Shown here: in pieces, positions 16,478 through 23,440 of the stretch
Layout of the letters: every line of letters starts with the position of its first letter
Position numbering within the stretch: the stretch's first letter is position 1
NCBI GenBank assembly: GCA_963805455.1
Contig: CAWDUJ010000009.1
Location: 233,178 to 297,177 of the forward strand
DNA: 64,000 nucleotides
Direction of reading: 5' to 3'
Source of the DNA: VRUE01 sp963805455
Lineage (GTDB): Bacteria > Actinomycetota > Thermoleophilia > Solirubrobacterales > 70-9
The notes under the pieces: generated by a model
The model's input: the letters and a program-made list of their open reading frames with translations, nothing else
Databases searched by the model: none
Told to the model about the DNA's origin: nothing
Program-made: the position numbers and the translations under genes

Positions 16478-16543
16478 TCAACCTTCGTGCTTCGCTCGCG
16501 GCGCGAAGAACCAGATAGGCACACCTGCTCGCTCCGCACTCAT
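16478..16543 (-). CDS. Leader micro-ORF, complete copy (FAPRAKRE family)
   Basis: 21 codons plus stop, starting MSAERAG and containing IWFFAPRAKHE. The -10 TAGGAT (16556-16551) is 7 bases before its ATG, so it should be the first thing translated on a leaderless mRNA. It ends TGA, then TCG, then the thioesterase ATG. The hairpin CTTCGC, loop GCCGCGA, GCGAAG lies at 16508-16490 on this strand. This unsplit copy is the best reference for the family. Confidence 0.6.
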   Translation of the reverse strand: MSAERAGVPIWFFAPRAKHEG

Positions 16544-16550
16544 CGGCCGG

Positions 16551-16556
16551 ATCCTA
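16551..16556 (-). promoter_or_regulatory. -10 hexamer TAGGAT for micro-ORF/thioesterase
   Basis: TAGGAT on the minus strand, 7 bases before the micro-ORF ATG at 16543; leaderless layout. Confidence 0.45.
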
Positions 16557-16572
16557 AGCGCGGCCCGAGGCC

Positions 16573-17130
16573 TCAGCAGTGGGCGCCGAAGTGCTGGGTC
16601 CAGATGTGGGCGTGACGGAGGGCGCCGAGCGTCCCGATCCTGAGGCCGACGCCGAGGTCTCGGTAGGGGCCGAGGATGTTGTGACGGTGCCCGGACGAGC
16701 CGAGCCAGGCGGCGAAGATAGACCGCGGGGTTCCAGCGGAGCCGGTCCCGTAGGCGATGTTCTCCCCCGCCCGCCAGCAACCGCCGGTGAGATATCCGGA
16801 TCGCTCGATCCAGTAGGTGATGTCGCGCCCGCAGGCCCGGTGGTCGAACTGCTCGCAGCGCAGCATGTCGCGTGACTTCAGGCTTGCGGAGCGATCGAGC
16901 GCCCGATCGTCGGTGAGCGGGGGCAGGCCGGCGCGGGTGCGGGCGAAGTTGGCCAGGCAATGCATCGCTTGTTGCTGAATCGCGATCAGCGCTCCCGGCT
17001 CGTCCTGGCCCGGGCACCGGGTGCTCGGCGCAAGAAGGCGATCGGGGCCATCCGCGCCGGCAGCGGCGGTGCCCCAGGCCGCCGCCAGCGCAACGGCGCA
17101 GAGCAGAAATATCGGTGCCCCCAACCTCAC
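16573..17130 (-). CDS. Secreted CAP/SCP-domain protein
   Basis: About 185 residues from GTG 17130, just before a signal segment (LGAPIFLLCAVALAAAWG). The mature part is a bacterial CAP (SCP/PR-1, YkwD-like) domain: HCLANFARTRAGLPPLTDDR, ALDRSASLKSRDML with HRACGRDITYW, then GENIAYGTG, WLGSSGHRHNILGPYRDLGV and HIWTQHFG. The CAP cavity histidine and glutamate (GENIA, GHRHNIL) are present. Six cysteines suggest disulfides in an extracellular protein. Function in bacteria is not settled. It is divergent from msrB. Confidence 0.88.
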   Translation of the reverse strand: MRLGAPIFLLCAVALAAAWGTAAAGADGPDRLLAPSTRCPGQDEPGALIAIQQQAMHCLANFARTRAGLPPLTDDRALDRSASLKSRDMLRCEQFDHRACGRDITYWIERSGYLTGGCWRAGENIAYGTGSAGTPRSIFAAWLGSSGHRHNILGPYRDLGVGLRIGTLGALRHAHIWTQHFGAHC

Positions 17131-17174
17131 AGGGGTAGGGTCGGCAGACGGGCCGGAAAGCTGGACACGGGGCG

Positions 17175-17180
17175 TAAAAT
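17175..17180 (+). promoter_or_regulatory. -10 TAAAAT upstream of msrB
   Basis: TAAAAT is followed by AGTTGTAGG, so the stretch contains AATAGTTGT as in the MarR operator arm at 2322. No -35 was recognised. The reverse strand reads TATTTT and could serve the CAP gene. Confidence 0.45.
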
Positions 17181-17201
17181 AGTTGTAGGAGAAAGGAAGA
17201 A

Positions 17202-17621
17202 ATGACTGAGAACACAACGAAGGTTCAGAAGTCCGAGAAGGAGTGGCGCGACCAGCTGACGCCCGAGCAGTACGAGGTGCTGCGCAACGCCGGCACCGAG
17301 CGCGCCTTCACCGGTCCCTACTGGGACGAGAAGGGCGGCGGGATGTACCGCTGTGCCGGCTGCGGCACCGAGCTGTTCTCGTCCGACACCAAGTTCGACT
17401 CGGGCACCGGCTGGCCGAGCTTCACCGAGCCGGCCAACCTCGAGCACGTCGAGCTGGTGCCGGACAACAGCCTCGGGATGCGGCGCACGGAGGTCAACTG
17501 CAAGAACTGCGGTGGGCACCTCGGGCACGTCTTCGAGGACGGCCCCGGGCCGCGTGGCCAGCGCTACTGCATCAACGGGTGCGCGCTGACCCTGGACCGC
17601 GACGGGGACAGCGACGAGTAG
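17202..17621 (+). CDS. msrB: Peptide-methionine (R)-S-oxide reductase
   Basis: 139 residues, full-length MsrB. Zinc-binding CxxC pairs are CAGC and CKNC; substrate-site sequences are FDSGTGWPSFTEP and GGHLGHVFEDGPGPRGQRYC. The catalytic cysteine lies in RYCIN, but the usual following Ser-Ala is Gly-Cys here (RYCINGCAL). It repairs methionine-R-sulfoxide in proteins using thioredoxin. A strong ribosome site (AGGAGAAAGGA) precedes ATG 17202, unusual for this window. Convergent with the NarL regulator, 6 bp between stops. Confidence 0.96.
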   Translation: MTENTTKVQKSEKEWRDQLTPEQYEVLRNAGTERAFTGPYWDEKGGGMYRCAGCGTELFSSDTKFDSGTGWPSFTEPANLEHVELVPDNSLGMRRTEVNCKNCGGHLGHVFEDGPGPRGQRYCINGCALTLDRDGDSDE

Positions 17622-17627
17622 TCGCCC

Positions 17628-18281
17628 TCATTTGACCCCGCCGCCGGCACCGAGGTAGCTGAACCGGACGGCGAGGGCAACCGCCTCGGTCCGGGTATCG
17701 ACCTCGAGCTTGGCGATCGCGTTGCGCACATGGGTGTGGACGGTCGCCGGGCTGAGCCCGAGCCGCTCGGCGATCTCCTTCACCCGCAGGCCCTCGGCGA
17801 GGAGCTCGAGGATCTGCCGCTCGCGCGGGGAGAGGTCGAGGAGTTTCTCGACCTCGGACGGCTTGCCGCCGGCGAAGTCGCCGCCGAGGAAGGTGCCGCC
17901 GGTGGTGACCGCTTTGACCGCACGGGCGATGTCCTCTGCCGGCGCCGACTTGAGGACGTATCCAGAGGCGCCGGCCCGCAGCGCCAGCGCCAGCAGGTCG
18001 GGTTGGGCATGGGCGGTGAAGATGATGACTTTGGTCCGCGGCCGGGCCTTGAGGACCTCCTTGGTCGCCTCGATCCCGTCGCGCTTGGGCAACTCGACGT
18101 CGATGATCAGGACGTCGGGCTCGAGCTCTTTGACGACCTCGACGACGTCGCGGCCGTCTCCGGCCTCGCCGACGATCTGCAGCGTGCTGGAACTGGCCAT
18201 GCGCGCCTTGATCGCCTCACGCACGATCTCGTGGTCATCACACAGAACTACGCGTTTTGCCTCCCTGACACTGGTGTTCAT
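17628..18281 (-). CDS. NarL/FixJ-family response regulator (orphan)
   Basis: 217 residues. Receiver: acidic pair in VVLCDDHEIVREAI, phospho-Asp in VLIIDVELPKRDGIEA, Thr in KVIIFTAH and Lys in SGYVLKSAPAEDI. The LuxR-type HTH is LSPRERQILELLAEGLRVKE, then IAERLGLSPATVHTHVRNAI. No histidine kinase is adjacent, so it is an orphan in this window. ATG 18281 overlaps by ATGA the stop of a 23-codon micro-ORF, which itself overlaps the serS stop by ATGA, so serS, micro-ORF and regulator form one coupled unit. Confidence 0.95.
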   Translation of the reverse strand: MNTSVREAKRVVLCDDHEIVREAIKARMASSSTLQIVGEAGDGRDVVEVVKELEPDVLIIDVELPKRDGIEATKEVLKARPRTKVIIFTAHAQPDLLALALRAGASGYVLKSAPAEDIARAVKAVTTGGTFLGGDFAGGKPSEVEKLLDLSPRERQILELLAEGLRVKEIAERLGLSPATVHTHVRNAIAKLEVDTRTEAVALAVRFSYLGAGGGVK

Positions 18282-18349
18282 GACAACGGATCACGCTCCA
18301 CTCGCTGCGCGAAGAAACAGAGATTTACGCTTGCTCGTTCCTCGTTCAT
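18278..18349 (-). CDS. Leader micro-ORF between serS and regulator (FAPRAKRE family)
   Basis: 23 codons. Residues follow the family pattern (MNEERASV, then CFFAQRVERD), with ATGA overlaps at both ends (serS stop, regulator start). The hairpin CTTCGC, loop GCAGCGA, GTGGAG keeps all six pairs by using two G-U pairs. It is the most diverged of the coding copies. Confidence 0.5.
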   Translation of the reverse strand: MNEERASVNLCFFAQRVERDPLS

Positions 18350-19617
18350 GGTGCATCGATCCTTGCAGGCGCGCCGTACGAATGCAAAATAGTTGGTAGC
18401 GAGAACCCTCCGTTGCGGTCCTGCCGATTCTCGATCAGGGCCACGACGGTGCGTCCAACGGCGATGGCTGTGCCGTTAAGGGTGTGCACTGCCTGAGGGG
18501 TTTCGCCGTCCGCGCCCCGATACCTACAGCCCAGCCGCCGGGCCTGGAAATCGGTCGTGTTCGAGCAGGAGGTCAACTCCCGGTATCGATCCTGGCTCGG
18601 GATCCAGGCCTCGCAGTCGTACTTCTTCGCCGCCGGCGCACCGAGGTCGCCGACCGGGATGTTGACCACGCGGTAGGGGAGCTCGAGCTCGCTCATGATC
18701 CGCTCCTCGATCGCCAGCAGGCGCTCGTGCTCGGCGGCCGACTCGCTGGGCTCGACGAAAGAGAACATCTCGACCTTGTCGAACTGGTGGACGCGGAAGA
18801 TGCCGCGGGTGTCGCGGCCGGCGGCACCGGCCTCGCGGCGGAAGCAGGACGAGAACCCGGCATAGCGGAGGGGGAGCCGATCGGCATCGATGATCTCATC
18901 GGCATGAAGGGCCGCGAGCGAGACCTCCGAGGTCCCGACGAGGAAGAGATCGTCCTTCGGAACCTCGTAGATCTGGTCGCGGTCGCCCGGCAGGAAGCCG
19001 GTCCCATAGAGCGCCTCTTCGCGGACCAGGACCGGCGGGATCACCGGTTCGTGCCCCTCGCCGCCGACGACGTCGAGGGCGTAGCGGACCAGCGCCAACT
19101 CGAGCAGGACTAGGTCGCCCTTGAGGTAGGCGAACCGCGAGCCGGAGACTCGCGCCGCGGACTCGACGTCGATCAGGCCGAGACGGGTGGCGATCTCGAG
19201 GTGGTCGAGCGGCTCGAAGTCGAAGCTCGGCGGATCGCCGACCTCGCGGAGGACGACGGCGTCCTCCTCGGTCAGCCCGTCCGGCGCGTCGGGGTCGGGC
19301 AGGTTCGGCAGCGCCGCCGCGACCCGCTCGATCTCCGCCTCGATCCCCTCGAGCTCGGCTTTGCCGGACTCGATCTCCCCCTTCAGTCGCCCGACCGCCG
19401 CGACCAGCTCGGTGGCCTCGCCACCCTTCTGTTTCTCTTCGCCGATCTGCTTGGAGAGGGTCTTGCGCTCGGCCTGGGCGCCCTCGATCCGGGGGAGCAG
19501 CTCGCGGCGGCGCGCGTCGAGGGCGAGCAGCTCGTCGATGGCGTCTCCGGCCCCGCGGCGCTCAAGCGCGGCCTTGACCCGCTCTGGCTCGGAGCGGATC
19601 AGCTTCAGGTCGAGCAT
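18346..19617 (-). CDS. serS: Seryl-tRNA synthetase
   Basis: 423 residues, normal length. ATG 19617 opens with MLDLKLIRSEPERVKAALE, the conserved SerRS start; the N-terminal antiparallel coiled coil covers about 25-105. Class II motif 2 is FSSCFRREAGAAGRDTRGI with RVHQFDKVEMF, and motif 3 is NGTAIAVGRTVVALIENRQ; TSCSNTTDFQARRLG binds tRNA and ATP. It charges tRNA-Ser. It is preceded by a cytochrome c gene with a 13-bp gap and followed by the micro-ORF and regulator. Confidence 0.98.
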   Translation of the reverse strand: MLDLKLIRSEPERVKAALERRGAGDAIDELLALDARRRELLPRIEGAQAERKTLSKQIGEEKQKGGEATELVAAVGRLKGEIESGKAELEGIEAEIERVAAALPNLPDPDAPDGLTEEDAVVLREVGDPPSFDFEPLDHLEIATRLGLIDVESAARVSGSRFAYLKGDLVLLELALVRYALDVVGGEGHEPVIPPVLVREEALYGTGFLPGDRDQIYEVPKDDLFLVGTSEVSLAALHADEIIDADRLPLRYAGFSSCFRREAGAAGRDTRGIFRVHQFDKVEMFSFVEPSESAAEHERLLAIEERIMSELELPYRVVNIPVGDLGAPAAKKYDCEAWIPSQDRYRELTSCSNTTDFQARRLGCRYRGADGETPQAVHTLNGTAIAVGRTVVALIENRQDRNGGFSLPTILHSYGAPARIDAP

Positions 19618-19630
19618 CAGGGAGCCGCGC

Positions 19631-20029
19631 TCAGGGCGAGGACTCGCCCGGGCGGGGCGATTCCGCGGCGTCCTGGCCGGCGTATTTGGCGACGAAGCGG
19701 GCGACCTCTTCGGCTTCTTCGCCGACGACGATGTTCTGCGGCATGATCGCGCCGGAGAAGCCGCCGTTCTGAATTGCGAAGAGCGCGTCTTCGTAGGACT
19801 CGACCCGTTCGTCGAGATTCGGTCCCTGGGTGCGGATGCTTCTGTTGCCGGTTCCCTGGGTCCCGGCCGCGCCCAGCGTGTGGCAGCCGGAGCAATGGGT
19901 CGCGAAGAGAACGGCCCCGTTGTAGTTGGGGTCGTCCTTGGACACCGAGATCCCTTCCTCGCCGAAACCACATGCGGCGAGGCCGAGGACCGCCGCGACG
20001 GCCGTGGCTATGAGGAGTGCTGGGCGCAC
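19631..20029 (-). CDS. Lipoprotein c-type cytochrome
   Basis: 132 residues from GTG 20029. The signal peptide ends in a lipobox (LGLAAC), so it should be anchored outside the membrane. A single heme site, CSGCH, lies in GAVLFATHCSGCHTLGAAGT, and a likely Met ligand in GGFSGAIMPQNIVVG. The size and C-terminal helix (EEVARFVAKYAG) fit a class I monoheme cytochrome that donates electrons to a terminal oxidase or accepts them from the bc complex. The tail is proline/glutamate-rich. A -10 TATGAT lies 9 bases before the start. Confidence 0.93.
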   Translation of the reverse strand: MRPALLIATAVAAVLGLAACGFGEEGISVSKDDPNYNGAVLFATHCSGCHTLGAAGTQGTGNRSIRTQGPNLDERVESYEDALFAIQNGGFSGAIMPQNIVVGEEAEEVARFVAKYAGQDAAESPRPGESSP

Positions 20030-20038
20030 GCGGCGCGC

Positions 20039-20044
20039 ATCATA
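20039..20044 (-). promoter_or_regulatory. -10 TATGAT for cytochrome c gene
   Basis: Minus-strand TATGAT, 9 bases before the GTG at 20029. The overlapping plus-strand TATTGT (20043-20048) may serve the divergent flavin reductase. Confidence 0.4.
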
Positions 20045-20072
20045 TTGTCTTCAGCCGATCCTCTGACTGACG

Positions 20073-20549
20073 ATGCAGCCGCCGAATCCAGCCAGTTTCC
20101 GAGCCGCGATGGGATTGCTCCCCACCGGGGTCACGGTCGTCTCCGCAAAGGGGCCCGATGGACCGGCCGGGGCGACCGCCAACGCCGTCTGCTCACTCTC
20201 GATCGAGCCGATGCTGATGCTGGCCTGCCTCGACCGCGGCTCGCGGACGCTGCTCGCGGTCCAGGCCGCGAACCGGTTCGGCATCAGCGTCCTCCATTCC
20301 GGGCAGGAGGAGATCGCCCGCTCGTTCGCGACCAAGGCACCGGTCGCGGACAAGTGGCGGGGCGTCGAGTGGGATGACCGCGATGGGATCCCGGCGATCT
20401 CCGATGCCCTGGTCTGGGTTTCCTGCGCGCTCCGCGACGTGATCGCGGGCGGCGACCACGTGATCGTCACCGGCGACGTCCGCGGCCTCGAGGTCGGCGA
20501 GGGCGACCCGCTGGCCTTCCACGGCGGTGAGTACCGGCCGCTCCGCTGA
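20073..20549 (+). CDS. Flavin reductase-like domain protein
   Basis: 158 residues. The FMN-binding split-barrel signature is present: FRAAMGLLPTGVTVVSAKGP, then GATANAVCSLSIEPMLMLAC and GISVLHSGQEEIARSFA, with the C-terminal GGDHVIVTGDV and LAFHGGEYRPL. Such proteins reduce FMN or FAD for a partner monooxygenase or act as flavin-containing oxidoreductases. No partner monooxygenase is adjacent; the P450 in the window is over 10 kb away. Divergent from the cytochrome c gene. A palindrome follows its stop. Confidence 0.92.
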   Translation: MQPPNPASFRAAMGLLPTGVTVVSAKGPDGPAGATANAVCSLSIEPMLMLACLDRGSRTLLAVQAANRFGISVLHSGQEEIARSFATKAPVADKWRGVEWDDRDGIPAISDALVWVSCALRDVIAGGDHVIVTGDVRGLEVGEGDPLAFHGGEYRPLR

Positions 20550-20556
20550 CCTCTTC

Positions 20557-20608
20557 GAGGGGGCGTGAGGTTGACGCTCATATTGGCGCTCGAACTCACG
20601 CACCCCTC
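20557..20608. terminator. Imperfect palindrome after flavin reductase
   Basis: Arms GAGGGGGCGTGAG (20557-20569) and CTCACGCACCCCTC (20595-20608) pair with one bulge. The 25-base loop ends in GGCGCTCGAA, reminiscent of the GGCGCTTTGA loop word of the palindromes at 24.7, 36.7 and 61.9 kb. Confidence 0.6.
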
Positions 20609-20630
20609 CCAATCTGCCGATACGGCCGAG

Positions 20631-20804
20631 ATGCGCGAGACCGAGACAGACGCCGCGATCGAACGCCTCGAGGAACTGCTCCGGGACGCGAGGCCGATCC
20701 CACTGACCGACCAGGTCAGGATCGACCTGCGCAGGGCGCAGCTCCTCGTCTCGGAAGTCCGCGACAACCTGAGCGCCGAGCGCCGCAGCCGCTCAGAAGC
20801 CTGA
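20631..20804 (+). CDS. Small helical protein, unknown function
   Basis: 57 residues from ATG 20631; an upstream in-frame GTG would run through the palindrome and is less likely. The sequence is charged and helical (ETETDAAIERLEELLRDAR, IPLTDQVRIDLRRAQLLVSE) with heptad-like leucines, so a short coiled coil is possible. No SD is seen. I do not recognise the family. Its 3' end overlaps antisense a truncated VOC sequence, so the stop region may be recent. Confidence 0.5.
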   Translation: MRETETDAAIERLEELLRDARPIPLTDQVRIDLRRAQLLVSEVRDNLSAERRSRSEA

Positions 20805-20898
20805 TCCCGAGCGGCACGAGCGCCGCCGGATAGAAGGAGCGACTGCGGGCGAAGTCGCTGACCTCGAGGCCGACGTGATCAGCATGGCGCCAGGCCAT
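20791..20898 (-). pseudogene. Truncated VOC/glyoxalase N-terminus
   Basis: From ATG 20898 the minus strand encodes about 36 residues that match the first beta-alpha unit of VOC-superfamily enzymes: HADHVGLEVSDFARSRSFY, then PAALVPLGIRLLS. After that the frame turns into arginine/cysteine-rich nonsense overlapping the 57-residue gene. No further VOC motif follows in any nearby frame, so this is a remnant. Confidence 0.6.
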
Positions 20899-20916
20899 CG
20901 CTGCAAGACTGGGGGT

Positions 20917-21357
20917 ATGGAGCCACGCTTCCAAGAGCCCGGCTGGTTCACCAAGAACGTCTTCAACCGGGTGATTGCCCTTCTGACCCGGATGGGCCTC
21001 GACGTCGCCGGCTCCCGGGTCCTCGAAGTCAAAGGCCGCAAGAGCGGCGAGTGGCGGAAGACGCCGGTCAACCTTCTCGTCTTCGAGGGCGGTCGCTACC
21101 TCGTCGCGCCCCGCGGCCACACTCAGTGGGTCCGCAACATCAGAGTCAGCGGTGGCGGCCGCCTGGTCCTCGGCCGCCGGGTCGAGGAGTTCTCGGCGAC
21201 CGAGCTGCCCGACGAGGAGAAGCCGGCGCTGCTCCGCGCCTACCTGACGAAGTGGAAATGGGAGGTCGGCCAGTTCTTCGGCGGCGTGGGCCCCGACGCC
21301 CCCGAGGACGACCTGCGGCGAATCGCCCCCGACCACCCGGTCTTCCGAATCAGTTAG
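20917..21357 (+). CDS. Deazaflavin (F420)-dependent nitroreductase family protein
   Basis: 146 residues from ATG 20917. It has the DDN-type split-barrel pattern: VLEVKGRKSGEWRKTPVNLL, RYLVAPRGHTQWVRNIRVSG, GGRLVLGRRVEEFSATELPD and a C-terminal RRIAPDHPVFRI. Family members use reduced F420 to reduce quinones or nitro compounds, and many protect against oxidative stress. A second, more diverged member lies at 41855-42370. The stop overlaps the convergent membrane gene by four bases. Confidence 0.9.
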   Translation: MEPRFQEPGWFTKNVFNRVIALLTRMGLDVAGSRVLEVKGRKSGEWRKTPVNLLVFEGGRYLVAPRGHTQWVRNIRVSGGGRLVLGRRVEEFSATELPDEEKPALLRAYLTKWKWEVGQFFGGVGPDAPEDDLRRIAPDHPVFRIS

Positions 21358-21788
21358 AAGGCGCTGCTGGTGCCCGCCGCGCGGAGGGCGAGGAAGAAGA
21401 TCACGCCGCAGCTGACGACCATGATCCCCATCTCGCGGCGGACGATCGCGAGCGCGATCGAGTGCTGGTCGACGGCGGGAAGCGCTTCGAAGTCGATGTC
21501 GCCGATCTCGCGCTGGGCGGCTCCGCCCCGGGCCCCCTCGGCGATGAACGAGACGACCAGCGGCAGGATCCCGTAGAGGTAGTGGAGATCATCGGGCGCC
21601 TCGTGGCCGGTGAAAAGGAGGAGGCCGCCGAGCAGCGCCTGGAGGAAGACCGAGACCTGCGCGGCCCGAAGCAGGTACCAGAAGGGGATCGAAGATCGCT
21701 TCCGGATCCAGGCCACTCCCCCGGTCGCGAATGCCGCCAGATTGAGGGTGATCAGGGCGACCCCGACGACGAGATGGATCCCGGCCAT
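21354..21788 (-). CDS. Four-TM membrane protein next to nuo operon
   Basis: 144 residues. Four hydrophobic segments are visible: HLVVGVALITLNLAAFATGG, VSVFLQALLGGLLLFTGH, LHYLYGILPLVVSFIAEGA and IMVVSCGVIFFLALRAAG. A charged cytoplasmic stretch (QREIGDIDFEALPAVDQH) precedes the last helix. Histidines in or near helices (GIHLVVG, GHEAPDDLHYLYG) could bind heme or metal, but no family is recognised. It is divergent from nuoA. Confidence 0.75.
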   Translation of the reverse strand: MAGIHLVVGVALITLNLAAFATGGVAWIRKRSSIPFWYLLRAAQVSVFLQALLGGLLLFTGHEAPDDLHYLYGILPLVVSFIAEGARGGAAQREIGDIDFEALPAVDQHSIALAIVRREMGIMVVSCGVIFFLALRAAGTSSAF

Positions 21789-21867
21789 CTATATCCGCCC
21801 GAAGGGGTCGGGATTCGGCTTGCTGATGCGGAAAATCACTATGTAGCAATGTGTCACAAGGTGGGTG

Positions 21868-21873
21868 TATAAC
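21868..21873 (+). promoter_or_regulatory. Probable nuo operon -10 (TATAAC)
   Basis: TATAAC lies 19 bases before the nuoA ATG. Upstream, TGTGTCACA (21850-21858) is a short TGTG/CACA palindrome where a -35 or regulator site could be. The rest of the 104-bp gap shows nothing further. Confidence 0.4.
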
Positions 21874-21892
21874 ACCGGCCGGGCCCTCCGAA

Positions 21893-22270
21893 ATGCTGAG
21901 CAGCTACGCGCCGATACTTGTCTTCGCCTTCCTCGGGGCCGTCGTCGGCAGCGCCTTCGTCATGCTCAACCACCTGATCGGCCCGAAGCGGCCGAAAACG
22001 GAGACCGCCGCCAGCCGCCGCCAGACCGAGCCTTACGAGTCCGGGATCCCGGTCGAGCCCGCGGGCGGGATGCGCTTCGGGGTCTCCTTCTACCTGATCG
22101 CGATGCTGTTCATCCTCTTCGATATCGAGGTCGTCTTCCTCTACCCGATCGGGGTGATCTTCCGGGGAGCCGACAGCCTCTTCGTCCTCGGCGAGCTGGT
22201 CACGTTCGTCGTCCTCCTGCTCGTCGCCTTCATCTACGTCTGGCGAAAGGGTGCGTTGAATTGGAAATAG
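21893..22270 (+). CDS. nuoA: NADH-quinone oxidoreductase subunit A
   Basis: 125 residues from ATG 21893. Three TM helices: ILVFAFLGAVVGSAFVMLNH, FYLIAMLFILFDIEVVFLYP and LGELVTFVVLLLVAFIYVWR. The conserved YESGIPVEPAG loop and FDIEVVFLYP carry the family's acidic residues near the quinone channel. First gene of a complete 14-gene operon. Confidence 0.96.
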   Translation: MLSSYAPILVFAFLGAVVGSAFVMLNHLIGPKRPKTETAASRRQTEPYESGIPVEPAGGMRFGVSFYLIAMLFILFDIEVVFLYPIGVIFRGADSLFVLGELVTFVVLLLVAFIYVWRKGALNWK

Positions 22271-22281
22271 AGCGCCAGACG

Positions 22282-22917
22282 ATGCGCGACCGCCAGTTGC
22301 GCGCCCGCGACATGCTCCGCGGCGACCTCGAGGGCGACGAGCTCGAGCGCTACGTCGAGGAGCGGGTGGTGATGACGAACTTCGAGAAGATGCTCGGCTG
22401 GGCGCGGGCGAACTCGGCCTTCCCGCTCACCTTCGGGCTCGCCTGCTGCGCGATCGAAGCGCCGATCTCACTCGTAACCGCTCGCTACGACCTCGCCCGA
22501 TTCGGGGCCGAGGCGCTGCGGGCGTCGCCGCGGCAGGCGGACATGATCATCCTCTCGGGCCGGGTCTCGATCAAGATGGCGCCGGTCGTCCGCCGCCTCT
22601 ACGACCAGATGCTGGAGCCGAAATGGGCGATCTCGATGGGCGCCTGCTCTTCGAGCGGCGGGATGTTCTCCAACTACGCGGTCGTCCAGGGCGCCGACAA
22701 GTTCATGCCGATCGACCTCCACATCCCCGGCTGCCCGCCGCGGGGGGAGGCGGTCCTCTACGGGTTCACCAAACTGCAGCGGAAGATCATGGGCAACCCC
22801 GACCAGGGGTGGCGGGCGCGCTACGGCGCAGACGGAACCGAGGAGTGGGCGAAGGGATCCCCGAGCGGCGATTCCGAGGAGGCCTACGAAGAGGCGAGGC
22901 GGCTGGCCCATGCCTGA
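22282..22917 (+). CDS. nuoB: NADH-quinone oxidoreductase subunit B
   Basis: 211 residues from ATG 22282; a TTG at 22261 that would overlap nuoA is an alternative because neither has a clear SD. Cluster N2 ligands are in GLACCAIEAP, SMGACSSSGGMFSNYAVVQG and PGCPPRGEAVLYG. N2 passes electrons to quinone. The N-terminal 30 residues are arginine-rich (MRDRQLRARDMLRGDLEG). Overlaps nuoC by 8 bases. Confidence 0.95.
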   Translation: MRDRQLRARDMLRGDLEGDELERYVEERVVMTNFEKMLGWARANSAFPLTFGLACCAIEAPISLVTARYDLARFGAEALRASPRQADMIILSGRVSIKMAPVVRRLYDQMLEPKWAISMGACSSSGGMFSNYAVVQGADKFMPIDLHIPGCPPRGEAVLYGFTKLQRKIMGNPDQGWRARYGADGTEEWAKGSPSGDSEEAYEEARRLAHA

Positions 22918-23440
22918 CGGGCCCGGCCTCGAGCTGATTCGCGGCGAGATCGAGCAGAGCCACCCCGGGGCGGTGCTCGACACCGGTTTCGACCACGGCT
23001 CGGCTTCGCTGGTCGTCGACCCGGCGAAGATCCTGGCCGTGCTCGGGTGGCTGCGCGAGTCGTCGGGCCAGGAATACGACTTCCTCTCCAGCCTCCACGT
23101 CGCCGACTACCTGCCGGCCGAGCCCCGCTTCGGCGTCCATTACGAGCTGATCAATCGCGACCGGGTCGAGCGCCTGCGGGTGAAAGCGATGCTGGCCGAC
23201 CTGACGGGGTCCAACGGCGGCGGCGAGCTGCCCGAGATCGACTCCTGCGTCGCGCTCTTCCCGACCGCCAACTTCCAGGAGCGCGAGGCCTATGACTTCT
23301 TCGGGATCGTCTTCCGCGGCCACCCCGACCTGACCCGGATTCTGCTGCCCGACGACTACGTCGGCTGGCCCCAGCGGCGCGACTTCCCGGTCGGCGGCGA
23401 GCCCGTCACCTTCACCTACAACGAGCGAAAATATGGCTAG
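22910..23440 (+). CDS. nuoC: NADH-quinone oxidoreductase subunit C
   Basis: 176 residues. The 30-kDa-subunit signature is EREAYDFFGIVFRGHPDLTR followed by ILLPDDYVGWPQRRDFPVGG; the N-terminal half has YDFLSSLHVADYLP. Part of the hydrophilic connecting arm with NuoB, D and I. It is a separate gene, not fused to nuoD as in some enterobacteria. It overlaps nuoB at the start and nuoD at the end by 8 bases each. Confidence 0.96.
   Translation: MPDGPGLELIRGEIEQSHPGAVLDTGFDHGSASLVVDPAKILAVLGWLRESSGQEYDFLSSLHVADYLPAEPRFGVHYELINRDRVERLRVKAMLADLTGSNGGGELPEIDSCVALFPTANFQEREAYDFFGIVFRGHPDLTRILLPDDYVGWPQRRDFPVGGEPVTFTYNERKYG

Noticed and set aside
18370..18395. Third AATAGTTGG motif resembling the MarR operator
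   Set aside because: It lies in the serS coding sequence, differs after eight bases and has no promoter nearby; best explained by codon content.
21843..21860. CRP-like site upstream of nuoA
   Set aside because: TGTGTCACA is only a 4+4 palindrome with a one-base centre; a CRP site needs a six-base spacer. Noted with the promoter only.
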